Source: Stenotrophomonas sp. UBA2302
GTDB lineage: Bacteria > Pseudomonadota > Gammaproteobacteria > Xanthomonadales > Xanthomonadaceae
DNA length: 64,000 nt
NCBI GenBank assembly: GCA_002345545.1
Contig: DDVW01000070.1
Span: 90,711 to 154,710, forward strand
Reading direction: 5' to 3'
The position numbers were made by a program, and so were the translations under genes. Under the pieces are notes generated by a model. It was not told where the DNA came from. It saw only the letters and a list, made by a program, of their open reading frames with translations, and did not search any database. Shown here piece by piece: positions 39,319 to 50,965 of the stretch. The stretch's first letter is position 1; each line of letters opens with the position of its first letter.

Positions 39319-40262
39319 CTCGGCCGGTGCGCGGCGGCCAGCGATTGGCCGTGGCGCCATTCCAGGAAGGTCTTGAGCACCAGCGTCAGCAGCGAGGCCG
39401 CCGCCAGCAGCGAGGCGCAGGCGAAGGCGGCGCTGTAGCTGCCGTACTCGTTGTAGAGGTTCTCCACGTGCAGCGGCAGCGTGCTGGTACGGCCACGGAT
39501 GCTGCCGGACACCACCGACACCGCGCCGAACTCGCCCATCGCCCGCGCACTGCACAGCAATACGCCGTACAGCAATCCCCAGCGGATGTTGGGCAGGGTC
39601 ACCTTCCAGAACATCTGCCAGGCACTGGCGCCCAGCGTCAGCGCGGCCAGTTCCTCGTCGCTGCCCTGCTGCTCCATCAGCGGCATCAGCTCGCGGGCGA
39701 TGAACGGCACCGTGACGAAGGCGGTGGCCAGCACGATGCCCGGCAGCGCGAACACGATGCGCGGCAGCCGCAGCAGCACCTCGCCCAGCACCGGCAACTG
39801 CAGGCGGATGCCGTCCTCGATCAGCGGCCATACCCAGGCATCGCGCCCGAACAGCAGGATCAGCGCCAGTCCCGCCACCACCGGCGACACCGAGAACGGC
39901 AGGTCGATCAGGGTCACCAGCCAGCGCTTGCCGGGAAAGCGGTGCTTGCTGACCAGCCAGGCCGCGGCGATACCGAACACCAGGTTCAGCGGCACCACGA
40001 TCGCCGTCACCAGCAGGGTCAGCCGCACCGCCGCCAGCGCATCGGACGTGGTCACCGCCTGCCAGAACACCTGCACGCCGCCGCGCAGCGCCTCGATGAA
40101 CACCAGCAGCAGCGGCAGCAGCAGGAACGACAGCAGGAAGCCGAGCGCACCGAGGATCAACAGCCACTGCACCCAGCGCGGCTCGCTGGTGACCGGACGT
40201 GGCGCGCGCACCGCCACGCTGTCCGTCACCGGCAAGGCCAGCCCCAACGTCTGCCCGCTCAT
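39315..40262 (-). CDS. cysW: Sulfate/thiosulfate ABC transporter permease CysW
   Basis: A 315-residue inner-membrane permease with six predicted helices and the EAA loop ([19 protein letters not shown]) that docks to CysA. The [11 protein letters not shown] segment matches the CysW branch. Start at 40262 ([11 protein letters not shown]) overlaps the cysT stop as ATGA. It pairs with CysT to form the channel. Confidence 0.94.
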   Translation of the reverse strand: MSGQTLGLALPVTDSVAVRAPRPVTSEPRWVQWLLILGALGFLLSFLLLPLLLVFIEALRGGVQVFWQAVTTSDALAAVRLTLLVTAIVVPLNLVFGIAAAWLVSKHRFPGKRWLVTLIDLPFSVSPVVAGLALILLFGRDAWVWPLIEDGIRLQLPVLGEVLLRLPRIVFALPGIVLATAFVTVPFIARELMPLMEQQGSDEELAALTLGASAWQMFWKVTLPNIRWGLLYGVLLCSARAMGEFGAVSVVSGSIRGRTSTLPLHVENLYNEYGSYSAAFACASLLAAASLLTLVLKTFLEWRHGQSLAAAHRPR

Positions 40263-41101
40263 CGCGCACCCCGCCGTTGCGCCCACAGCTGCACGCTGTT
40301 GACCAGCAGCAGCACCGCGAATGACAGCAGCAGCATCGCCACGGCAATGGCGGTGGCGCCGGCATAGTCGAAGCCGTCCAGACGCATGGTGATCAGCAGC
40401 GGCGCGATTTCCGTCACCCCGATCAGGTTGCCGGCGATGAAGATCACCGAACCGTATTCACCCACGCCGCGCGCGAAGGCCAGCGCGAACCCGGTCAGCA
40501 TCGCCGGCCACAGCCCCGGCAGCACCACCCGGGTGACCGTCTGCCAGCGGCTGGCACCGAGCGTCGCGGCGGCTTCTTCCAGCTCACGCTCGGCCTCGGC
40601 CAGCACCGGCTGCACGATCCGCACCACGAACGGCAGGCCCACGAACACCAGCGCCACGAACACGCCCAGCGGCGTGTAGGCCACCTTGATGCCGGCCCCT
40701 TCCAGCCAGCGGCCGATCCAGCCCTGACCGCCATACAGCGCCGTCAGCGCGATGCCGGCCACCGCGGTAGGCAGCGCGAACGGCAGGTCGATCATCGCGT
40801 CGAACAGCCGCCGGCCCGGAAAGCGGTAGCGCACGAACACCCAGGCCAGCCAGGTACCCATGAAGGTATTGAACGCCGCCGCCGCCAGCGCCGCGCCAAA
40901 GCTCAGGCGCAACCCCGCCAGCACGCGCGGCTCGCTCCACGTCTGCCAGATGTTGCCCAGGCCGAGATGGGCGGCCTTGAAGGCGATGCCCAGCATCGGC
41001 AGCAGCACGATCAGGCCCAGCCAGAACACGGTGATGCCCAGCCCCAGGCCGAAACCGGGGAGCACGCGGCGCGCGCGTGGCGATGACAGGACGGCACTCA
41101 T
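40259..41101 (-). CDS. cysT: Sulfate/thiosulfate ABC transporter permease CysT (CysU)
   Basis: A 280-residue permease with six predicted helices. The EAA loop ([19 protein letters not shown]) and the CysT signature [15 protein letters not shown] are visible. It begins [22 protein letters not shown] at 41101, four bases after the stop codon of the binding-protein gene, and overlaps cysW. Confidence 0.94.
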   Translation of the reverse strand: MSAVLSSPRARRVLPGFGLGLGITVFWLGLIVLLPMLGIAFKAAHLGLGNIWQTWSEPRVLAGLRLSFGAALAAAAFNTFMGTWLAWVFVRYRFPGRRLFDAMIDLPFALPTAVAGIALTALYGGQGWIGRWLEGAGIKVAYTPLGVFVALVFVGLPFVVRIVQPVLAEAERELEEAAATLGASRWQTVTRVVLPGLWPAMLTGFALAFARGVGEYGSVIFIAGNLIGVTEIAPLLITMRLDGFDYAGATAIAVAMLLLSFAVLLLVNSVQLWAQRRGAR

Positions 41102-41105
41102 GCGC

Positions 41106-42128
41106 TCACCTGGCCGCCTGGATCTGGTCGAACACGCCGCCATCGGCGAAGTGCTCGGCCTGCGCCTGCGCCCACGAACCGAAGGCGCTGCGCACGGTCA
41201 CCTGCGACACGGGCTTGAAGCGCGCCAGCTCGCGCGGATCGACCCGTTCCGGATAACGCGGCCGGTAGTAGTGGCGCGCGGCAATGCGCTGGCCCTCGGC
41301 CGTATACAGGAACTCGAGGTAGGCCTGTGCCACGGCGCGCGTGCCATGACGGTCGACATTGCGGTCCACCAGCGCCACCGGCGGCTCGGCCAGGATCGAT
41401 TGCCTGGGCATCACGATCTCGAAACGGTCCGGGCCCAGTTCCTCCTGCACCAGGAAGGCCTCGTTCTCCCAGGCCAGCAGCACATCGCCGATGCCACGCT
41501 GGACGAAGGTGGTGGCGGCACCGCGCGCACCGGTATCGAGCACCGGCACATTGCGGAACAGCGCGGTCATGTATTTCAGCGTGCGCGCCCGGTCGCCCTT
41601 GAAGATGTGCTCGCCATACGCCCACGCCGCCAGATAGTTCCAGCGCGCCCCGCCGGAGGTCTTCGGGTTCGGCGTCACCACCGACACCCCGGCGCGCAGC
41701 AGGTCCGGCCAGTCACGGATGCCTTTGGGGTTGCCCTTGCGCACCAGGAACACGACCGTGGAGGTATACGGCGCGCTGTGCCCGGGCAGCCGCGACTGCC
41801 AGTTGACCGGCAACAGCCGGGCCTGCTGCGCGATCGCATCCACGTCGTAGGCCAGCGCCAGCGTCACCACATCGGCCTCGATGCCGTCGATCACCGCGCG
41901 CGCCTGCTTGCCGGAGCCGCCATGGGAGGTCTCCACGGTGACGGTATCGCCACGGGTCTGCTGCCAGTGCCGGGCGAAGGCCGCGTTGATATCGCGGTAC
42001 AGCTCGCGGGTCGGGTCATAGGAGACATTGAGCAGCTGCACGTCGGCGGCCAGGGTCACCCCGGCAATGCAGGCCAGCATGAACGCCAGCAAGGCGCTGC
42101 CGGTGCGGGAAACAACCAGACGCCTCAT
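41106..42128 (-). CDS. sbp: Sulfate-binding periplasmic protein
   Basis: A 340-residue exported binding protein, with a signal peptide ending near VTLAADV (residue 27). Family motifs include [28 protein letters not shown] and [18 protein letters not shown], which hold the sulfate through backbone and side-chain contacts. It is the first gene of the sulfate-uptake operon. Whether sulfate or thiosulfate is preferred (Sbp or CysP) cannot be read from the sequence. The start [10 protein letters not shown] at 42128 gives a good signal peptide. Confidence 0.92.
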   Translation of the reverse strand: MRRLVVSRTGSALLAFMLACIAGVTLAADVQLLNVSYDPTRELYRDINAAFARHWQQTRGDTVTVETSHGGSGKQARAVIDGIEADVVTLALAYDVDAIAQQARLLPVNWQSRLPGHSAPYTSTVVFLVRKGNPKGIRDWPDLLRAGVSVVTPNPKTSGGARWNYLAAWAYGEHIFKGDRARTLKYMTALFRNVPVLDTGARGAATTFVQRGIGDVLLAWENEAFLVQEELGPDRFEIVMPRQSILAEPPVALVDRNVDRHGTRAVAQAYLEFLYTAEGQRIAARHYYRPRYPERVDPRELARFKPVSQVTVRSAFGSWAQAQAEHFADGGVFDQIQAAR

Positions 42129-42444
42129 GCACCGCCTCCGCCAGAAAAAGCCCGCAGCCACAGGAACGCAACCCTTCCATCGTCACCCGCCGCGGCCGCC
42201 GGCAAGGCGCCGCGCAGGTACGCAATCCTGATCCTGCTTCCAGCCCCCGGCAAGATGCCGGACGTATACATGCACGGGGTCATTACAGGGCTCGGGGCGG
42301 ACGATCGGGCCACCGATGCTGCAGCTGCACACCCCACGGGAGAAATGACTTGGAATGCGGCGCTTATAGCTGTTGCGCATGAAGCCAGCGCCAAACTGGC
42401 CGGCCGGCTAAAATCACCGCTCCTTTCTGCCGCAAGACCCTGCC
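42129..42444. other. Divergent intergenic region of sbp and kbl
   Basis: No gene is visible in these 316 bases. It should hold the promoters of the sulfate operon (minus) and of kbl (plus). A TAAAAT at 42409-42414 could be the kbl -10, but no matching -35 is seen. I could not recognise a CysB site by eye. Confidence 0.4.
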
Positions 42445-43659
42445 ATGACTTCTACCGCGACCGCCTCCCCGCTGACCCGGCACTACGCCGAGGAACTGGA
42501 TGCCATCCGTGCGCAGGGCCTGTTCAAGTCCGAACGCATCATCACCAGCCCGCAGTCGGCGCAGATCACCCTGGATGACGGCCGCAGCGTGCTGAATTTC
42601 TGCGCCAACAACTACCTGGGCCTGGCCGACCACCCGGACCTGATCCAGGCCGCCAAGGACGCACTGGACAGCCACGGCTTCGGCATGGCCTCGGTGCGCT
42701 TCATCTGCGGCACCCAGGACCTGCACAAGCAGCTGGAAAAGCAGATCGCCGACTTCTTCGGCAAGGACGACACCATCCTGTACGCGGCCTGCTTCGACGC
42801 CAACGGCGGCCTGTTCGAGCCGCTGCTGGGCGAGCACGACGCGGTGATTTCCGATTCGCTCAACCACGCCTCGATCATCGACGGCGTGCGCCTGTGCAAG
42901 GCCAAGCGCTTCCGCTACGCCAACTGCGACATGGCCGACCTGGAAGCGCAGCTGCAAGCGGCCGATGCGGCCGGCTGCAAAACCAAGCTGATCACCACCG
43001 ACGGCGTGTTCTCGATGGACGGCTTCATCGCCCCGCTGGATGAAATCACCGCGCTGGCGAAGAAGTACAACGCCTTGGTGCACATCGACGAATGCCACGC
43101 CACCGGCTTCCTCGGCGCCACCGGCCGCGGCTCGGCCGAAGTGAAGGGCGTGCTGGACAAGATCGACATCATCACCGGCACCCTGGGCAAGGCCATGGGC
43201 GGCGCGCTGGGCGGCTTCACCTGCGCCAGCGCCGAGGTGATCGAGCTGCTGCGCCAGCGCTCGCGCCCGTACCTGTTCTCCAACTCGCTGCCGCCGCATG
43301 TGGTCGCCGCCGGCATCAAGGCGTTCGAGATGCTCGCCGCCGCCGATGACCTGCGCGCCACGCTGCGCGAGAACACCGCCTATTTCCGCGAAAAGATGGT
43401 CGCCGCCGGTTTCGACGTGAAGCCCGGCGAGCATCCGATCAGCCCGGTGATGCTGTACGACGCACCGCTGGCGCAGAAGTTCGCACAGCGCCTGCTCGAA
43501 GAAGGCATCTACGCGATCGGCTTCTTCTTCCCGGTGGTGCCCAAGGGCCAGGCGCGCATCCGCACCCAGATCAGCGCCGCGCACAGCCGCGCCCATCTGG
43601 ATCAGGCCATCGACGCCTTCACCCGGATCGGCAAGGAGCTGGGCGTGATCAAGGGCTGA
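42445..43659 (+). CDS. kbl: Glycine C-acetyltransferase (2-amino-3-ketobutyrate CoA ligase)
   Basis: Kbl cleaves 2-amino-3-ketobutyrate with CoA to glycine and acetyl-CoA, completing threonine breakdown after Tdh. It is a PLP fold-type I enzyme of the alpha-oxoamine synthase family: the cofactor lysine is in [10 protein letters not shown], and the [12 protein letters not shown] and NSLPPHVVA segments are typical. Length (404 aa) is normal. kbl usually forms an operon with tdh; here they are 5.3 kb apart with minus-strand genes between. Confidence 0.96.
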   Translation: MTSTATASPLTRHYAEELDAIRAQGLFKSERIITSPQSAQITLDDGRSVLNFCANNYLGLADHPDLIQAAKDALDSHGFGMASVRFICGTQDLHKQLEKQIADFFGKDDTILYAACFDANGGLFEPLLGEHDAVISDSLNHASIIDGVRLCKAKRFRYANCDMADLEAQLQAADAAGCKTKLITTDGVFSMDGFIAPLDEITALAKKYNALVHIDECHATGFLGATGRGSAEVKGVLDKIDIITGTLGKAMGGALGGFTCASAEVIELLRQRSRPYLFSNSLPPHVVAAGIKAFEMLAAADDLRATLRENTAYFREKMVAAGFDVKPGEHPISPVMLYDAPLAQKFAQRLLEEGIYAIGFFFPVVPKGQARIRTQISAAHSRAHLDQAIDAFTRIGKELGVIKG

Positions 43660-43685
43660 TCAGCCTTCTTCACCGCAGAAAACAG

Positions 43686-43712
43686 AAAAGGCGCCGTCAC
43701 CGGCGCCTTTTT
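43686..43712. terminator. Bidirectional terminator after kbl
   Basis: A perfect 11-base stem AAAAGGCGCCG and CGGCGCCTTTT with TCAC loop and trailing T. It separates kbl from the convergent small lipoprotein gene. Confidence 0.85.
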
Positions 43713-43731
43713 CCTGCCTGCGGCAAGCCGC

Positions 43732-44040
43732 TCAGTTCTTGCCGCGCTTAGCCGGTTTGGCCGCTTGCGGCACTGCCGCCGGTGCGCCCTTGGCCACGCG
43801 GATGCCGTTGGCCTTCATCCACGCATCGAACTGGTCGGCGCTCATCCGCGTCTCGCCCTGCTGCATCAGGAAACGGTAGTTGCCCAGTGCGTCTTTTTCC
43901 GCGGCCGGCGCTTCCACCGTTACCGAGATCGGCTTCTCTTCGGCCTTGGCCACCGGCTTGCCGGAGGAGGCACAACCGGCCAACAGCGCGACAGTGGCGA
44001 GCGACAGGGCGATACCCGCTGCACGAAGGAACGAAGCCAT
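43732..44040 (-). CDS. Small lipoprotein with FDAWMKA motif
   Basis: A 102-residue protein with a signal peptide and lipobox (LLAGC, cysteine 23), a short charged linker and a C-terminal motif at about 55-84: RF, M, QG, RMSADQFDAWMKANGIRV. The same motif recurs in the next gene upstream (44231-44716). A Lys/Arg-rich tail ends it. I do not know the family. It is exported and probably anchored to a membrane. A 27-bp AT-rich inverted repeat (44094-44120) lies about 54 bp before its start. Confidence 0.75.
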   Translation of the reverse strand: MASFLRAAGIALSLATVALLAGCASSGKPVAKAEEKPISVTVEAPAAEKDALGNYRFLMQQGETRMSADQFDAWMKANGIRVAKGAPAAVPQAAKPAKRGKN

Positions 44041-44093
44041 GGTGACAATCCCGTGAAAAACGAAGATCGAGTCTAATCCATAACTTCAAGGAG

Positions 44094-44120
44094 TCCATAT
44101 ATCCCTTTGGAATATATGGA
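44094..44120. promoter_or_regulatory. AT-rich inverted repeat upstream of the small lipoprotein gene
   Basis: TCCATATAT (44094-44102) and ATATATGGA (44112-44120) are perfect inverse copies with a 9-base centre. Its AT content stands out strongly here. The position 54-80 bp upstream of the lipoprotein start suggests an operator or activator site; the regulator is unknown. Confidence 0.5.
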
Positions 44121-44165
44121 ATAACAGTGTGACGCCCCTCTCATCCCAGGTTCCGGAAAACAAGA

Positions 44166-44192
44166 CGCCCGCACCGGTTGCCAGTGCGGGCG
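44166..44192 (-). terminator. Terminator of the 44231-44716 gene
   Basis: CGCCCGCAC and GTGCGGGCG form a perfect 9-base stem with a 9-base loop, followed on the minus strand by TCTTGTTTTCC. Confidence 0.7.
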
Positions 44193-44230
44193 CAAGGGAT
44201 CATCGGGCGGGCAGCAGTCCGCGCCTGACC

Positions 44231-44716
44231 TTACTTCACCTCGGGCGCGGGTTCCGCAGCGGGCGCTTCCGCCGCAGCCGGACGCGCCTTGACCACGCGT
44301 ACACCGCGCGCCTTCATCCAGGCATCGAACTCTTCGGCGGTCATGCGCTTTCCGCCCTGGCTCATATCGAAGCGCCACGGCGTGTTGTCGAACTCGGTCT
44401 GCGGCTTGTAGGCGGCCGGGTCGTTGGCATTGATCGCCGGGCGCGCCGGCATCGCACTGGCCACGTTGTTGCAGCTTTCAACCCGCAGGCGCATCAACAC
44501 CTGCTCCAGCGACTGCCCGTCATTGAAACCGGAACTCAGCACGCCGACCGGCATGCCCAACTGCCCCTGGCGGGCATACAGCTCGTTGGCCACCGGAGCG
44601 ACAACCGCCGCCGGCAGCGGTGCGGGCACCACGGCATTGGCCGAGCAATCGACGGCGGCCTGGGCGGCGGGGACGACAAACAGACCAAACACACCGGCCA
44701 GCGCGATACGCAACAT
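44231..44716 (-). CDS. Exported protein with C-terminal FDAWMKA motif
   Basis: A 161-residue protein with a cleavable signal peptide (AAQA, about residue 19) and no lipobox. Two cysteines (near the mature start and mid-protein, in VESCNNVA) could form a disulfide. The C-terminal segment RFDMSQGGKRMTAEEF-DAWMKARG-VRVVK mirrors that of the downstream lipoprotein. The tail is Ala/Pro/Glu-rich. The start at 44716 (MLRIALAGVFGLF) has GGAA at fair spacing; an ATG four codons upstream has none. Function unknown; likely a paralogue of 43732-44040 that has acquired a different N-terminal half. Confidence 0.72.
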   Translation of the reverse strand: MLRIALAGVFGLFVVPAAQAAVDCSANAVVPAPLPAAVVAPVANELYARQGQLGMPVGVLSSGFNDGQSLEQVLMRLRVESCNNVASAMPARPAINANDPAAYKPQTEFDNTPWRFDMSQGGKRMTAEEFDAWMKARGVRVVKARPAAAEAPAAEPAPEVK

Positions 44717-44965
44717 GCTCAATTCCATGCGAATAGGAGATCGCCGCGAGTGTAGGCAGCCACCGGGGTGCTTTCAACCGTCTGTCCACATCCGCCCCGG
44801 AGCAGCAGGGAATACGCATGGCAAATTGTGACGCCGGTGCGCAAACGCAATGTGCGCCGGCGCCATGGAAGTCATCACCGGTAGATGCAGGGGCCTCCTT
44901 GCCCATCCGGCATGGCGTGGCACGGAACGGGGAGCAGCCCCGCCCCGCGCCCGCCTTTTCTGCCG

Positions 44966-47551
<2,586 letters not shown>

Positions 47552-47601
47552 GGGTGTTCTTCCTCGATAACAGGGGCCGGCACTGCCGGCGATACTGGAT
47601 C

Positions 47602-47629
47602 AGATGCGGTTGCCGCCGCGTGATTCAAG
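47602..47629 (-). promoter_or_regulatory. Sigma-32 (heat shock) promoter of clpB
   Basis: On the minus strand CTTGAA (47629-47624), 14 bases, then CCGCATCT (47609-47602). This fits the RpoH consensus (CTTGAA, 13-15 bases, CCCCAT) with one mismatch in the -10, and sits about 50 bases before the clpB start. Confidence 0.65.
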
Positions 47630-47728
47630 GCCGCCGTCCGCCGCAGTTCAGCCGCGGCAACGGCTATCCCCAGTATCTCCCGCACAAAGTCGCCGGCCTT
47701 GATCCGGCGCAAACCGCGCTCGGGCGGC

Positions 47729-48565
47729 TCAGCCGCGGGTCAGCGCGGCCCGCAGCGTGCGCAGCTGCTGCTTGACCGCCCGCGTCTGCTCCCCATCCAG
47801 CCGCAACAGCGCCTTCTGCCCGACCGAGCGCGCCTGCAGGTCCGGATCGACAAAGCGGTAGCGGCCGCGCTCATCGCGCTCCAGCAGCAGCGGCTGCGCC
47901 GGCTCGGGGGTCTGCAGCAGGTGATCGATCACCGCGACCAGCCGGTCGTTGAAGTGCCCGTCCGGGTGCCCGACGTCACGCCAGGCCTGCTGGATCAGCG
48001 GATAGAAACGCCGGTACGCCGCCGCCAGCGCCGGCATGTCGGCCTGGCTGAAAGCCTCCACATACACGCGGTAACGCAGCGCGTTGGCAGCGGCCAGTTG
48101 CAGACCATCGTCCTGCGTGGATTCCACCACCAGCACGCCGTCCACCGGCCGCAACGCCATGGCCGAAGCCGGCAGACTGGGCTGGGTGAGATTGTCGATG
48201 TGCACCACCACGCGCTGGATCAGGTGCTCGCGCAGCAGCAGGGCCAGTGCATCGGCGGGCAAGAGGTCATGCAATGCCTGCAGGGCGCTGGCGTCGCTGT
48301 CGGCCAGCGCCGGCAATGCCGGATCGGCGGCATCACTGCCCTCCAGCGGATAGCGCGGTGCCGCTGGCTCTGCCGGCGCCGTGCCGGACGGCGATACGGC
48401 ATGCACCGCAGCCGGCCCGGCAGGCGTGCCTGCTGCCGGTGCCGGTGCCGGTGCCGGAGACGGCCGCATCTTCTGCAGGTTCCCCTGGAACAACCACGCC
48501 CCCGCACCGCCCAGCGCCACCACACCGACCACCACCCACGGCCACACCGCGTTCCCTTTCTGCAT
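47729..48565 (-). CDS. DUF3014 family membrane-anchored protein
   Basis: A 278-residue protein with one N-terminal membrane helix (about 8-26, VWPWVVVGVVALGGAGAWL), a long Pro/Ala linker (35-75) and a soluble domain with the DUF3014 pattern (LPLDGSDA-like start, LLREHLIQRVVVHIDNLTQ, VYVEAFSQADMPALAAAYRRFYPLIQQAW). The domain should face the periplasm. Function is unknown. The start at 48565 has GAAGG nine bases upstream; other in-frame starts upstream are less convincing. It lies between clpB and the permease gene with 177- and 59-bp gaps. Confidence 0.8.
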   Translation of the reverse strand: MQKGNAVWPWVVVGVVALGGAGAWLFQGNLQKMRPSPAPAPAPAAGTPAGPAAVHAVSPSGTAPAEPAAPRYPLEGSDAADPALPALADSDASALQALHDLLPADALALLLREHLIQRVVVHIDNLTQPSLPASAMALRPVDGVLVVESTQDDGLQLAAANALRYRVYVEAFSQADMPALAAAYRRFYPLIQQAWRDVGHPDGHFNDRLVAVIDHLLQTPEPAQPLLLERDERGRYRFVDPDLQARSVGQKALLRLDGEQTRAVKQQLRTLRAALTRG

Positions 48566-48624
48566 CACCACCACCTTCAAATACATGTGGAGGTATGACC
48601 AGCGCCGGCGCCGGGGGTTCCCCG

Positions 48625-50223
48625 CTATTGATCCCCGGCAGCAGCAGACGGCTTCTGCAGCGACAGCAATGCCAGCATTGCCGCCAGCGCGACGTAGGCA
48701 CCGGCGAACTGCCAGCTGATGATCCGCGGCAGGCCTTCGAGCAACCACGGCAGGTGGATGCCACCGCGCGGATCCACCGAATGGATCAAGCCGAACAGGG
48801 TCAGCCCGGCGGCGATCAGCATCAGCAGCGCGCCGCGCCGCAGCTGGCCATCGATCATCGCCACCACCGTGGCGATCCACAGCATCGCGGTAATGATGAA
48901 GCCGTTGCCAAGGGTGAAGATCACCGCCAGCTCCGGCAGGCCATGGCCATCGATCTGCGTGGTCAGTTCGAGCAGTCGATCCGGCGCGACCCAGCCCGGC
49001 GCCTTGATCGCCAGCAGGTACGCCACCGACGGCAGGAAGCCGAACACCATCGCCCCGGCATGTTCACGCGGCGTGGCCTGGAACGCCTGGGTGGTGATGT
49101 CGATGGCGACGTAGACGATGATCGGTGCCAGCACCGCCAGCGGCAGCCACTGCACCAGCCCGGAAATCACCCCGAGCATGCCGCCGATGCCGATGAACAG
49201 ACCGGTCAACAGCGTGTAACCGCTGCGCGCGCCCATGTGCTTGTACGCCGGCTGGCCGATATAGGGCGTGGTCTGTGCCACGCCACCGCATACCCCCGCC
49301 ACCAGCGTGGCCACCGCTTCGACCAGCAGGATGTCGCGGGTGCGGTAGTCGTCACCGGCCGCGCGTGCGCTTTCGGAAACATTGATACCGCCGACCACCA
49401 TCAGCAGGCCGAACGGCAGCAGCAGCGGCAGGTAGTCCATCGCCGCCGGCAGGCCGTCGATGAAGCCCAGTGTCGGCAACGGCAGCACCACCTGCGGCGG
49501 CGTCCACTGCGGCAGGGCAAAGCCCGGTGCGCCCAGACCGGCCAGGCCCAGCCCGTAATACAGCGCGGTACCGACCACGAATGCCACCAGCACGCCCGGC
49601 GCCCGCACCGGCAGCCGGCCCTTGGCGATCAGCACATACAGCAACAGCCCGAGGGTGACGAAACCGGCCACCGGCGAGCGCAGCGTTTCCAGCAGCGGCA
49701 GCAGGCCCATCAGCACCAGTGCGATACCGGCGATGGAGCCGAGCAGCGCGGCACGCGGCAGCGCGCGGGTCACCGCCTCGCCGAAGAACGACAGCACCAG
49801 CTTCAGCATGCCCATGATCACCAGCGCCGCCATGCCCAGCTGCCAGGTGGCGATGGCCGCGGCATGCGGCTCCATGCCCTGCTGCTTGAAGCCGACGAAG
49901 GCCGGGCCGAGCACCAGCAATGCCATGCCGATGCTGGTCGGCGCATCCAGCCCCAGCGGCATCGCGGTGACATCCTCGCGCCCGCTGCGCACCGCCAGCC
50001 GCCGCGCCATCAGCGTGTACAGCAGGTTGCCGACCAGCACGCCGAACGCGGTACCGGGGAACATGCGCCCGAACACCACCTCGGCCGGGAACTGGAAGAT
50101 GCCGACCAGCGCCATCGCGATGAAGCCGAGGATGGACAGGTTGTCCACCACCAGGCCGAAGAAACCGTTGAAGTCACCGGCGACGAACCAGCGTGGACGC
50201 AGGGAAGCGGAAGTGGAAGCCAT
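48625..50223 (-). CDS. NCS2-like (nucleobase/solute) permease
   Basis: A 532-residue inner-membrane protein with about 12-13 predicted helices. The pattern (GIFQFPAEVVFGRMFPGTAFGVLVGN, DYRTRDILLVEAVATLVAGVCGGVAQTT, VSESARAAGDD) resembles NCS2/AzgA-type permeases, which import purines, pyrimidines or related solutes with protons; the exact substrate is not readable. The start MASTSASLRPRW at 50223 was chosen as the first Met before the membrane domain. It follows the DUF3574 gene by 76 bp on the same strand and is divergent from a TonB receptor, suggesting a shared uptake theme. Confidence 0.75.
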   Translation of the reverse strand: MASTSASLRPRWFVAGDFNGFFGLVVDNLSILGFIAMALVGIFQFPAEVVFGRMFPGTAFGVLVGNLLYTLMARRLAVRSGREDVTAMPLGLDAPTSIGMALLVLGPAFVGFKQQGMEPHAAAIATWQLGMAALVIMGMLKLVLSFFGEAVTRALPRAALLGSIAGIALVLMGLLPLLETLRSPVAGFVTLGLLLYVLIAKGRLPVRAPGVLVAFVVGTALYYGLGLAGLGAPGFALPQWTPPQVVLPLPTLGFIDGLPAAMDYLPLLLPFGLLMVVGGINVSESARAAGDDYRTRDILLVEAVATLVAGVCGGVAQTTPYIGQPAYKHMGARSGYTLLTGLFIGIGGMLGVISGLVQWLPLAVLAPIIVYVAIDITTQAFQATPREHAGAMVFGFLPSVAYLLAIKAPGWVAPDRLLELTTQIDGHGLPELAVIFTLGNGFIITAMLWIATVVAMIDGQLRRGALLMLIAAGLTLFGLIHSVDPRGGIHLPWLLEGLPRIISWQFAGAYVALAAMLALLSLQKPSAAAGDQ

Positions 50224-50299
50224 GAAGTAGACCGGAAAGGGAAGAGACCATGCCGGCCAGGAACGCAGCAACGGCGCCCCCGGCCGGCTCATGCAGCAC

Positions 50300-50773
50300 T
50301 CAGAACGAGACCTCGACCGCCTGCCGCGACCACAGCACCGACTGGTGCCGGGTGGCCTGCTTCCAGGCCAGGCGGATGGCTTCGATATCGTTGCGCCGCT
50401 GCGGGGTGTCCTCGTGCAGGATCACCAGCACCTTGGTGCGCAGCCGGTTCGGCTCGGACGCGCCGCGGAACAGCCACTGGCCGTAGGCATCGAACACGGT
50501 CAGGCCATCGGGAAAGCGCGGCGTCACCTCCTTGTCCAGGAAGGCGCGCCACTGCGCCTCGCTGATCACATCGGTCTGCACACGAGCGGACGGACCGCTT
50601 TCCTCGCCCACGCCGAAGTACAGCTCGCTGCGCACCCAACCGGCTGCTTCGGCCGGGCGCGCGGCATCGCCATGCAACTGGGCGCTGGGCGCGGTTTCGG
50701 CAACAGGCGGCACCGCGTGGGCGCTGGCGGCAACGGCAAACAGCAGGGGCAACAGCACAGCAGGCAGCTTCAT
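50300..50773 (-). CDS. DUF3574 family exported protein
   Basis: A 157-residue protein with a signal peptide (cleaved near SAHAVP, residue 21) and a single domain with the DUF3574 pattern (SELYFGVGEESG, VSEAQWRAFLDKEVTPRFPDGLTVFDAYGQW, VLVILHE). It should be periplasmic or secreted. Function unknown. GGAGG directly upstream fixes the start at 50773. It is the first gene before the permease and divergent from the TonB-dependent receptor. Confidence 0.8.
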   Translation of the reverse strand: MKLPAVLLPLLFAVAASAHAVPPVAETAPSAQLHGDAARPAEAAGWVRSELYFGVGEESGPSARVQTDVISEAQWRAFLDKEVTPRFPDGLTVFDAYGQWLFRGASEPNRLRTKVLVILHEDTPQRRNDIEAIRLAWKQATRHQSVLWSRQAVEVSF

Positions 50774-50874
50774 GGAAAACCTCCGGACAGGGAAAACACG
50801 GTGGCATCCAAGGCACCGCAAGGGATATCGCATCTGGTTATCAGCCAATTACCAGCAGGGCTTGCATCGGCAGC

Positions 50875-50886
50875 GGCGTTAACGCC
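50875..50886. promoter_or_regulatory. Perfect 12-bp palindrome between DUF3574/permease and TonB receptor
   Basis: GGCGTTAACGCC reads the same on both strands. It lies in the middle of the 192-bp divergent region and is a candidate shared operator. A second perfect palindrome, CATCCGGATG, is at 50904-50913. Confidence 0.45.
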
Positions 50887-50903
50887 AAGATAATATATCG
50901 CTT

Positions 50904-50913
50904 CATCCGGATG
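50904..50913. promoter_or_regulatory. Second palindrome in the same divergent region
   Basis: CATCCGGATG, a perfect 10-bp palindrome 17 bases after the first (50875-50886) and 53 bases before the receptor start. Possibly a regulator site; no known consensus recognised. Confidence 0.35.
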
Positions 50914-50965
50914 GATGTAAGTCGCAGGTCTCCTCCCCCCTTCCCCACATCTTTCCGGAGTTCGC

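Noticed and set aside
39319..40365. Fusion of cysA with an upstream reading frame over cysW
   Set aside because: The upstream part lacks any family similarity and cysW in another frame is complete, with an ATGA overlap to cysA.
48566..48880. Upstream extension of the DUF3014 gene
   Set aside because: Arg-rich translation overlapping the 3' end of the permease gene; a membrane anchor and ribosome binding site start the protein at 48565.
48247..50565. 772-codon plus-strand frame opposite the permease
   Set aside because: His/Arg/Gln-rich shadow of a membrane protein gene.
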